Assembly (NCBI GenBank): GCA_032718475.1 | Contig: JAUCBJ010004513.1 | Span: 1-64,000, forward strand | Length of the DNA stretch: 64,000 nucleotides | Direction: 5' to 3' | From: Nemertoderma westbladi | Taxonomy: Eukaryota > Xenacoelomorpha > Nemertodermatida > Nemertodermatidae | In this document: positions 45,001 to 55,396 of the stretch, in pieces | How the letters are laid out: each line of letters begins with the position of its first letter | How positions within the stretch are numbered: position 1 is the stretch's first letter | Program-made: the position numbers and the translations under genes | The notes under the pieces: generated by a model | Database searches by the model: none | What the model was told of the DNA's origin: nothing | What the model saw: only the letters and a program-made list of their open reading frames with translations

Positions 45001-46430
45001 GGTAGGTGCATAAATAAAACCAAGTACAGAGTGGATAGATTGGGGAAGGTAGGTGCATAAATAAAACCAAGTACAGAGTGGATAGATTGGGGAGGGTAGG
45101 TGCATAAATAAAACCAAGTACAGAGTGGATAGATTGCGCAACGTAGGTGCATAAATAAAACCAAGTACAGAGTGGATAGTTTGGGGAAGGTAAGTGCGTA
45201 AATAAAACCAAGTACAGAGTGGATAGATTGGGGAAGGTAGGTGCATAAATAAAACCAAGTACAGAGTGGATAGATTGGGGAAGGTAGGTGCATAAATAAA
45301 ACCAAGTACAGAGTGGATAGATTGGGGAAGGTAGGTGCATAAATAAAACCAAGTACAGAGTGGATAGATTGGGGAGGGTAGGTGCATAAATAAAACCAAG
45401 TACAGAGTGGATAGATTGCGCAAGGTAGGTGCATAAATAAAACCAAGTACAGAGTGGATAGTTTGGGGAAGGTAAGTGCGTAAATAAAACCAAGTACAGA
45501 GTGGATAGATTGGGGAAGGTAGGTGCATAAATAAAACCAAGTACAGAGTGGATAGATTGGGGAAGGTAGGTGCATAAATAAAACCAAGTACAGAGTGGAT
45601 AGATTGGGGAAGGTAGGTGCATAAATAAAACCAAGTACAGAGTGGATAGATTGGGGAGGGTAGGTGCATAAATAAAACCAAGTACAGAGTGGATAGATTG
45701 CGCAAGGTAGGTGCATAAATAAAACCAAGTACAGAGTGGATAGTTTGGGGAAGGTAAGTGCGTAAATAAAACCAAGTACAGAGTGGATAGATTGGGGAAG
45801 GTAGGTGCATAAATAAAACCAAGTACAGAGTGGATAGATTGCGCAAGGTAGGTGCATAAATAAAACCAAGTACAGAGTGGATAGTTTGGGGAAGGTAAGT
45901 GCGTAAATAAAACCAAGTACAGAGTGGATAGATTGGGGAAGGTAGGTGCATAAATAAAACCAAGTACAGAGTGGATAGATTGGGGAGGTAGGTGCATAAA
46001 TAAAACCAAGTACTGAGTGGATAGATTGGGGAAGGTAGGTGCATAAATAAAACCAAGTACAGAGTGGATAGATTGGGGAAGGTAGGTGCATAAATAAAAC
46101 CAAGTACAGAGTGGGTAGATTGGGGAAGGTAGGTGCATAAATAAAACCAAGTACAGAGTGGATAGATTGTGGTAGGTAGGTGCATAAATAAAACCAAGTA
46201 CAGAGTGGATAGATTGTGGTAGGTAGGTGCATAAATAAAACCAAGTACAGAGTGGATAGATTGGGGAAGGTAGGTGCATAAATAAAACCAAGTACTTATT
46301 GGATAGATTGGGGAAGGTAGGTGCATAAATAAAACCAAGTACAGAGTGGATAGATTGGGGAAGGTAGGTGCATAAATAAAACCAAGTACTTATTGGATAG
46401 ATTGGGAAGGTAGGTGCATAAATAAAACAT
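36100..46430. repeat. Satellite C: ~220 copies of a 47-bp unit
   Basis: Monomer of 47 bp (gtaggtgcataaataaaacc + aagtacagagtggatagatt + 7-bp variable end). The ends fall into few classes (ggggaag, gcgcaag, ggagaag, gtgcaag, gtggtag, ggggagg). Seven truncated monomers reading aaaaccattgggg (one attcggg) occur near 38,560, 38,918, 39,417, 40,012, 40,841, 41,952 and 42,781. Since 47 is not a multiple of three and the monomer lacks stop codons on the minus strand, that strand stays open for thousands of codons in all frames. This is not evidence of a gene. Higher-order structure is visible (see findings). Confidence 0.97.
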
Positions 46431-47157
46431 TTATAGTTTGACTACTATTGCTATTATTACTACTATTATTATTATAATCAGCATGCTGTATTGCAGCTGC
46501 ATATTGAAATACCCCTGTACTGGTTTACTGGTGTACTGTGCTGTATTGGTACTGTACTGGTTGCTTAACAAAAAAATAAATTTGTGCCACCACCAACCCG
46601 AAAGTTGGCATGTTCCAATGCAGCGTGCAGTAAGAATGCTGTGCCGGCTTATCATCAAAATTGCACCGCCACATCTCCCTATTCCCCATATCTTTCGCGA
46701 GTTTATCCGCATCTTCAAGGCCAGTGTCCTTTAAGATGCATCTCAAGAAAGTCATGGGCTGTCCACCATGCTTATTCACTCCATGAGGCTGCCAAAGTAC
46801 AAGATTATGCACTGGCTGGTCCTCACGGCGAAATAATTGTCCTGCAAAACGAAGGCGATTTTGTTCTAGTGTCAAGCTTAAGGGAACCAAAGTGACACCT
46901 CCGATGTTATATAGTGTCTTGTTGGAAATGATTACATTGTATTTTACACAATAAACACGGCGCGGCATTCTTGGGAAAGTGTCATCTACAGATTTGGTGC
47001 CTTCAGCAGTTAGAGCCCAGCATGGACTCCCACATAGGAGTACAGCTATAACATAGCACATAGGAGCTGATCTAAGAAAACAAACCTTAAGTTTCCGATG
47101 AATTATGTGTGAGTGTGACTTCCAAATCCTCGTAGAATGCTGCCCCGGACTTGCCAT
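46431..47157 (-). mobile_element. LINE copy 4: older, diverged 5'-truncated copy
   Basis: The minus strand encodes the same RT C-terminal region as the three young copies (LLCGSPCWALTAEGTKSVDD, then TLYNIGGVTLVPLSLTLEQN, to KPAQHS) but with many substitutions. It keeps the ATGCAGCTGCAATACAGC palindrome block near the 3' end and a TAA/TAG-repeat tail (46,431-46,485). Its 3' untranslated region has about 120 extra bases relative to the young copies. No clear target-site duplication. It separates the two largest satellites. Confidence 0.85.
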
Positions 47158-47283
47158 TACATTAGACTTGTAGATTTTTTTTTTATCTTAGAAAACAATT
47201 ACGAGCAAATGTTGTTTACGCAGAAGTTTATATGATTTCAAGTCGATATATTGAAATTTCCGAAGAACTCATCTATTCAGGAT

Positions 47284-50200
47284 TTATGGATATTCTGCGT
47301 AAGTAAAAGTAACAAGTAATAGATAGTAACAGATAATGTAACAGATAACAGACAACAGGATAACAGATAACAAGTAACAGATAATGTGTAACAAGTAACG
47401 TCTGATAATGTGTAACAAGTAACGTCTGATAATGTGTAACAAGTAACGTCTGATATTGTGTAACAAGTAACGTCTGATATTGTGTAACAAGTAACGTCTG
47501 ATATTGTGTAACAAGTAACGGCTGATATTGTGTAACAAGTAACGTCTGATATTGTGTAACAAGTAACGTCTGATAATGTGTAACAAGTAACGTCTGATAT
47601 TGTGTAACAAGTAACGGCTGATATTGTGTAACAAGTAACGTCTGATATTGTGTAACAAGTAACGTCTGATATTGTGTAACAAGTAACGTCTGATAATGTG
47701 TAACAAGTAACGTCTGATATTGTGTAACAAGTAACGTCTGATAATGTGTAACAAGTAACGTCTGATATTGTGTAACAAGTAACGTCTGATATTGTGTAAC
47801 AAGTAACGTCTGATAATGTGTAACAAGTAACGTCTGATATTGTGTAACAAGTAACGGCTGATATTGTGTAACAAGTAACGTCTGATATTGTGTAACAAGT
47901 AACGTCTGATAATGTGTAACAAGTAACGTCTGATATTGTGTAACAAGTAACGGCTGATATTGTGTAACAAGTAACGTCTGATATTGTGTAACAAGTAACG
48001 TCTGATAATGTGTAACAAGTAACGTCTGATATTGTGTAACAAGTAACGTCTGATATTGTGTAACAAGTAACGTCTGATAATGTGTAACAAGTAACGTCTG
48101 ATAATGTGTAACAAGTAACGTCTGATATTGTGTAACAAGTAACGGCTGATATTGTGTAACAAGTAACGTCTGATAATGTGTAACAAGTAACGTCTGATAT
48201 TGTGTAACAAGTAACGGCTGATATTGTGTAACAAGTAACGTCTGATATTGTGTAACAAGTAACGTCTGATAATGTGTAACAAGTAACGTCTGATAATGTG
48301 TAACAAGTAACGTCTGATATTGTGTAACAAGTAACGTCTGATATTGTGTAACAAGTAACGTCTGATAATGTGTAACAAGTAACGTCTGATATTGTGTAAC
48401 AAGTAACGGCTGATATTGTGTAACAAGTAACGTCTGATATTGTGTAACAAGTAACGTCTGATAATGTGTAACAAGTAACGTCTGATATTGTGTAACAAGT
48501 AACGTCTGATATTGTGTAACAAGTAACGGCTGATATTGTGTAACAAGTAACGTCTGATATTGTGTAACAAGTAACGTCTGATAATGTGTAACAAGTAACG
48601 TCTGATATTGTGTAACAAGTAACGGCTGATATTGTGTAACAAGTAACGTCTGATATTGTGTAACAAGTAACGTCTGATAATGTGTAACAAGTAACGTCTG
48701 ATAATGTGTAACAAGTAACGTCTGATATTGTGTAACAAGTAACGTCTGATATTGTGTAACAAGTAACGTCTGATAATGTGTAACAAGTAACGTCTGATAT
48801 TGTGTAACAAGTAACGGCTGATATTGTGTAACAAGTAACGTCTGATAATGTGTAACAAGTAACGTCTGATATTGTGTAACAAGTAACGTCTGATAATGTG
48901 TAACAAGTAACGTCTGATATTGTGTAACAAGTAACGGCTGATATTGTGTAACAAGTAACGTCTGATATTGTGTAACAAGTAACGTCTGATATTGTGTAAC
49001 AAGTAACGTCTGATAATGTGTAACAAGTAACGTCTGATATTGTGTAACAAGTAACGTCTGATAATGTGTAACAAGTAACGTCTGATATTGTGTAACAAGT
49101 AACGTCTGATATTGTGTAACAAGTAACGTCTGATAATGTGTAACAAGTAACGTCTGATATTGTGTAACAAGTAACGTCTGATATTGTGTAACAAGTAACG
49201 GCTGATATTGTGTAACAAGTAACGTCTGATATTGTGTAACAAGTAACGTCTGATAATGTGTAACAAGTAACGTCTGATATTGTGTAACAAGTAACGGCTG
49301 ATATTGTGTAACAAGTAACGTCTGATATTGTGTAACAAGTAACGTCTGATATTGTGTAACAAGTAACGTCTGATAATGTGTAACAAGTAACGTCTGATAT
49401 TGTGTAACAAGTAACGTCTGATAATGTGTAACAAGTAACGTCTGATATTGTGTAACAAGTAACGTCTGATATTGTGTAACAAGTAACGTCTGATAATGTG
49501 TAACAAGTAACGTCTGATATTGTGTAACAAGTAACGGCTGATATTGTGTAACAAGTAACGTCTGATATTGTGTAACAAGTAACGTCTGATAATGTGTAAC
49601 AAGTAACGTCTGATATTGTGTAACAAGTAACGGCTGATATTGTGTAACAAGTAACGTCTGATATTGTGTAACAAGTAACGTCTGATAATGTGTAACAAGT
49701 AACGTCTGATATTGTGTAACAAGTAACGTCTGATATTGTGTAACAAGTAACGTCTGATAATGTGTAACAAGTAACGTCTGATAATGTGTAACAAGTAACG
49801 TCTGATATTGTGTAACAAGTAACGGCTGATATTGTGTAACAAGTAACGTCTGATAATGTGTAACAAGTAACGTCTGATATTGTGTAACAAGTAACGGCTG
49901 ATATTGTGTAACAAGTAACGTCTGATATTGTGTAACAAGTAACGTCTGATAATGTGTAACAAGTAACGTCTGATAATGTGTAACAAGTAACGTCTGATAT
50001 TGTGTAACAAGTAACGTCTGATATTGTGTAACAAGTAACGTCTGATAATGTGTAACAAGTAACGTCTGATATTGTGTAACAAGTAACGGCTGATATTGTG
50101 TAACAAGTAACGTCTGATATTGTGTAACAAGTAACGTCTGATATTGTGTAACAAGTAACGTCTGATATTGTGTAACAAGTAACGTCTGATATTGTGTAAC

Positions 50201-53200
50201 AAGTAACGGCTGATATTGTGTAACAAGTAACGTCTGATATTGTGTAACAAGTAACGTCTGATAATGTGTAACAAGTAACGTCTGATATTGTGTAACAAGT
50301 AACGGCTGATATTGTGTAACAAGTAACGTCTGATATTGTGTAACAAGTAACGTCTGATAATGTGTAACAAGTAACGTCTGATAATGTGTAACAAGTAACG
50401 TCTGATATTGTGTAACAAGTAACGTCTGATATTGTGTAACAAGTAACGTCTGATAATGTGTAACAAGTAACGTCTGATATTGTGTAACAAGTAACGGCTG
50501 ATATTGTGTAACAAGTAACGTCTGATAATGTGTAACAAGTAACGTCTGATATTGTGTAACAAGTAACGTCTGATATTGTGTAACAAGTAACGGCTGATAT
50601 TGTGTAACAAGTAACGTCTGATATTGTGTAACAAGTAACGTCTGATATTGTGTAACAAGTAACGTCTGATATTGTGTAACAAGTAACGGCTGATATTGTG
50701 TAACAAGTAACGTCTGATATTGTGTAACAAGTAACGTCTGATATTGTGTAACAAGTAACGTCTGATATTGTGTAACAAGTAACGTCTGATATTGTGTAAC
50801 AAGTAACGTCTGATAATGTGTAACAAGTAACGTCTGATATTGTGTAACAAGTAACGTCTGATATTGTGTAACAAGTAACGTCTGATAATGTGTAACAAGT
50901 AACGTCTGATATTGTGTAACAAGTAACGGCTGATATTGTGTAACAAGTAACGTCTGATATTGTGTAACAAGTAACGTCTGATAATGTGTAACAAGTAACG
51001 TCTGATATTGTGTAACAAGTAACGGCTGATATTGTGTAACAAGTAACGTCTGATATTGTGTAACAAGTAACGTCTGATAATGTGTAACAAGTAACGTCTG
51101 ATATTGTGTAACAAGTAACGTCTGATATTGTGTAACAAGTAACGTCTGATAATGTGTAACAAGTAACGTCTGATAATGTGTAACAAGTAACGTCTGATAT
51201 TGTGTAACAAGTAACGGCTGATATTGTGTAACAAGTAACGTCTGATATTGTGTAACAAGTAACGTCTGATAATGTGTAACAAGTAACGTCTGATATTGTG
51301 TAACAAGTAACGGCTGATATTGTGTAACAAGTAACGTCTGATATTGTGTAACAAGTAACGTCTGATAATGTGTAACAAGTAACGTCTGATATTGTGTAAC
51401 AAGTAACGTCTGATATTGTGTAACAAGTAACGTCTGATATTGTGTAACAAGTAACGTCTGATAATGTGTAACAAGTAACGTCTGATATTGTGTAACAAGT
51501 AACGGCTGATATTGTGTAACAAGTAACGTCTGATATTGTGTAACAAGTAACGTCTGATATTGTGTAACAAGTAACGTCTGATATTGTGTAACAAGTAACG
51601 GCTGATATTGTGTAACAAGTAACGTCTGATATTGTGTAACAAGTAACGTCTGATATTGTGTAACAAGTAACGTCTGATATTGTGTAACAAGTAACGGCTG
51701 ATATTGTGTAACAAGTAACGTCTGATATTGTGTAACAAGTAACGGCTGATATTGTGTAACAAGTAACGTCTGATATTGTGTAACAAGTAACGGCTGATAT
51801 TGTGTAACAAGTAACGTCTGATATTGTGTAACAAGTAACGGCTGATATTGTGTAACAAGTAACGTCTGATATTGTGTAACAAGTAACGTCTGATATTGTG
51901 TAACAAGTAACGGCTGATATTGTGTAACTAGTAACGTCTGATATTGTGTAACAAGTAACGTCTGATATTGTGTAACAAGTAACGTCTGATATTGTGTAAC
52001 AAGTAACGTCTGATAATGTGTAACAAGTAACGTCTGATAATGTGTAACAAGTAACGTCTGATATTGTGTAACAAGTAACGTCTGATATTGTGTAACAAGT
52101 AACGTCTGATATTGTGTAACAAGTAACGTCTGATATTGTGTAACAAGTAACGTCTGATATTGTGTAACAAGTAACGTCTGATATTGTGTAACAAGTAACG
52201 TCTGATATTGTGTAACAAGTAACGTCTGATATTGTGTAACAAGTAACGGCTGATATTGTGTAACAAGTAACGTCTGATATTGTGTAACAAGTAACGTCTG
52301 ATATTGTGTAACAAGTAACGGCTGATATTGTGTAACAAGTAACGTCTCATATTGTGTAACAAGTAACGGCTGATATTGTGTAACAAGTAACGTCTGATAT
52401 TGTGTAACAAGTAACGTCTGATATTGTGTAACAAGTAACGTCTGATATTGTGTAACAAGTAACGTCTGATATTGTGTAACAAGTAACGTCTGATATTGTG
52501 TAACAAGTAACGTCTGATATTGTGTAACAAGTAACGTCTGATATTGTGTAACAAGTAACGTCTGATATTGTGTAACAAGTAACGTCTGATATTGTGTAAC
52601 AAGTAACGTCTGATATTGTGTAACAAGTAACGTCTGATATTGTGTAACAAGTAACGTCTGATATTGTGTAACAAGTAACGTCTGATATTGTGTAACAAGT
52701 AACGTCTGATATTGTGTAACAAGTAACGTCTGATATTGTGTAACAAGTAACGTCTGATATTGTGTAACAAGTAACGTCTGATATTGTGTAACAAGTAACG
52801 TCTGATAATGTGTAACAAGGAACGTCTGATAATGTGTAACAAGTAACGTCTGATATTGTGTAACAAGTAACGTCTGATATTGTGTAACAAGTAACGTCTG
52901 ATATTGTGTAACAAGTAACGTCTGATATTGTGTAACAAGTAACGTCTGATATTGTGTAACAAGTAACGTCTGATATTGTGTAACATGTAACGTCTGATAT
53001 TGTGTAACAAGTAACGTCTGATATTGTGTAACAAGTAACGGCTGATATTGTGTAACTAGTAACGTCTGATATTGTGTAACAAGTAACGGCTGATATTGTG
53101 TAACTAGTAACGTCTGATATTGTGTAACAAGTAACGTCTGATATTGTGTAACAAGTAACGTCTGATATTGTGTAACAAGTAACGTCTGATATTGTGTAAC

Positions 53201-54245
53201 AAGTAACGGCTGATATTGTGTAACTAGTAACGTCTGATATTGTGTAACAAGTAACAGCTGATATTGTGTAACTAGTAACGTCTGATATTGTGTAACAAGT
53301 AACGTCTGATATTGTGTAACAAGTAACGTCTGATATTGTGTAACAAGTAACGTCTGATATTGTGTAACAAGTAATGTCTGATATTGTGTAACAAGTAACG
53401 TCTGATATTGTGTAACAAGTAACGTCTGATATTGTGTAACAAGTAACGTCTGATATTGTGTAACAAGTAACGGCTGATATTGTGTAACTAGTAACGTCTG
53501 ATATTGTGTAACAAGTAACGGCTGATATTGTGTAACAAGTAACGGCTGATATTGTGTAACTAGTAACGTCTGATATTGTGTAACAAGTAACGGCTGATAT
53601 TGTGTAACTAGTAACGTCTGATATTGTGTAACAAGTAACGTCTGATATTGTGTAACAAGTAACGTCTGATATTGTGTAACAAGTAACGTCTGATATTGTG
53701 TAACAAGTAACGTCTGATATTGTGTAACAAGTAACGTCTGATAATGTGTAACAAGTAACGTCTGATATTGTGTAACAAGTAACGTCTGATATTGTGTAAC
53801 AAGTAACGTCTGATATTGTGTAACAAGTAACGTCTGATATTGTGTAACAAGTAACGTCTGATATTGTGTAACAAGTAACGTCTGATATTGTGTAACAAGT
53901 AACGTCTGATATTGTGTAACAAGTAACGTCTGATATTGTGTAACAAGTAACGTCTGATATTGTGTAACAAGTAACGTCTGATATTGTGTAACAAGTAACG
54001 TCTGATATTGTGTAACAAGTAACGTCTGATATTGTGTAACAAGTAACGTCTGATATTGTGTAACAAGTAACGTCTGATATTGTGTAACAAGTAACGTCTG
54101 ATATTGTGTAACAAGTAACGTCTGATATTGTGTAACAAGTAACGTCTGATATTGTGTAACAAGTAACGTCTGATATTGTGTAACAAGTAACGTCTGATAT
54201 TGTGTAACAAGTAACGTCTGATATTGTGTAACAAATAACGTCTGG
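47284..54245. repeat. Satellite D: ~285 copies of a 24-bp unit
   Basis: The exact period is 24 bp (gtaacgtctgatattgtgta + acaa). Main variants are gataatg for gatattg, ggctg for gtctg, and ctagtaac for caagtaac. The left edge (47,284-47,400) is degenerate, with shorter irregular 'gtaacagata' repeats. The part to about 51,900 is a patterned mix of variants; from about 51,950 to 54,245 it is almost homogeneous, apart from a cluster with ctagtaac variants at 53,055-53,620. As 24 is divisible by three, the minus strand reads repeats of LLHNIRRY or DVTCYTIS without stops, an artefact of the period. Confidence 0.97.
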
Positions 54246-54529
54246 TATTACTATCATTATTGTCGATCATTAATAAATTATATTAAAATAAATAATACAG
54301 CGTAACAGAGTTAATAAAACTAAAGCATCTTGGAAGAATGTTGCTTCGTAACAGAAAAAGAAAAACGAACATTATTCGTAAACAAATAATTACATCTTGG
54401 CCCGGTTTCATAAAGTTGTCGTAGAGTTAATGAATGCTTACGTTATCGTAAATTTGGATGTTACTACTACACAAATACGTTTGGTTGTTTCACGACGTTT
54501 TCGCTCTTTTTTCGGGCTCTTCTTGTTCG
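54246..54529. other. Spacer between satellite D and an RT fragment
   Basis: AT-rich to about 54,395, then a phrase 'ggcccggtttcataaag' that looks like part of a dispersed repeat. No gene. Confidence 0.4.
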
Positions 54530-55205
54530 CCTTCACCAATTGCAGTGGGGGCATCCGGCCTATTGCTGTGGGGGTCACCCTACGGCGTCTACAGTATGTG
54601 CGAAGTTGGTTGGAAACTTGGTTACAGAGCAGCGGTCTCAGTCATACGGATTGGTTCAGCTGGGAATCGGGTGCAAACTGGGTCCGGAGGGGACAGCCAA
54701 TGTGGTGAGGTCCCTTGTTACTGGGGAGAATTCACCAGGAACCGTGTCGCTTAAAGTGGATTTCAGCAACGCGTTTAAATCTATCAGGCAGGATACCATG
54801 TTGGAGACGATCCACTTCCAATAACCCTGTATCTACTATTACACCCTTGCAGCCTATGGAGAGGCGACATTGCTCCTTCATGGCGACCACACTATCCTCT
54901 CTGAAGAGTATGTACAGCAAGGGGATACTGATGGCCCACATCCCTTCAGCGAAACTGCAATCTCTGTCATTCCGGTTATAGAGTCTAGCTTTAATATTTG
55001 GTATCTGGATGATGGCAACCTCTCTGATGACTTCCGGGTAGTTCTGCAGGATTTGCTTCAGTTGATGAAGGAGGATGATAGGTGTAGGTTGACAATTAAC
55101 CACAGCAAGAGCGAGCTGTTCTTTCTGGAACCAGAGACAGATGAGGCCCATGCCCAGATCCGATCGGAGTTCGATGCCGTCTGTCTGGGCATCCAATACT
55201 CACCT
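54530..55205 (+). pseudogene. Reverse transcriptase fragment of a second non-LTR-like family
   Basis: Plus-strand RT blocks in order but in shifting frames: GGIRPIAVGVTLRRL near 54,545; LGIGCKLGPEGTANVVRSLV; LKVDFSNAFKSIRQDTML near 54,750-54,805 with the first catalytic Asp; then after a frameshift near 54,825 the block EYVQQGDTDGPHPF, and the YLDD catalytic box near 55,005, followed by LTINHSKSEL. At least two frameshifts (near 54,590 and 54,825) and one stop make it a pseudogene. The FSNAF...QQGD...YLDDG pattern differs from both the FADD LINE and the BEL RTs in this window. It stops abruptly where the BEL-3 LTR remnant begins. Confidence 0.8.
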
Positions 55206-55334
55206 ACATATATTATATCAGTTAGTCTATATCAACATCAAAGGCGATAACAACAACAAACTATTATTTTCTCAACAAACAATACGGTGACGCGTAACGC
55301 AATAAACCGGTCGGGATCCCCTGATCCCGTCACA
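55206..55334 (+). repeat. BEL-3 5' LTR, truncated at its left
   Basis: The last ~130 bp resemble the 3' end of the BEL-1 LTR: the acgcgta phrase, an aataaaccgg block and the terminal ggatccc...cccgtcaca. The usual LTR start (tgttagcg...) is absent; sequence to the left is the RT fragment. The join is a deletion or recombination breakpoint. Confidence 0.7.
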
Positions 55335-55396
55335 GTACGAAAATCCTGAAACTGCTAAAACTGTGACTGCCAGCCACCACGACAGAGAGTCAAAAG

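Noticed and set aside
35978-46338. Minus-strand open frames of up to 3,437 codons over satellite C
   Set aside because: They are pure translations of a 47-bp monomer without stops in any minus-strand frame; several overlap in different frames over the same DNA. No start context, domain or non-repeat part.
36100-54245. CRISPR array
   Set aside because: Repeats are directly head to tail with no unique spacers, in a eukaryotic setting.
47284-54270. Minus-strand open frames of 1,540, 636 and 368 codons over satellite D
   Set aside because: Repeats of eight codons from a 24-bp monomer; explained by period divisible by three.
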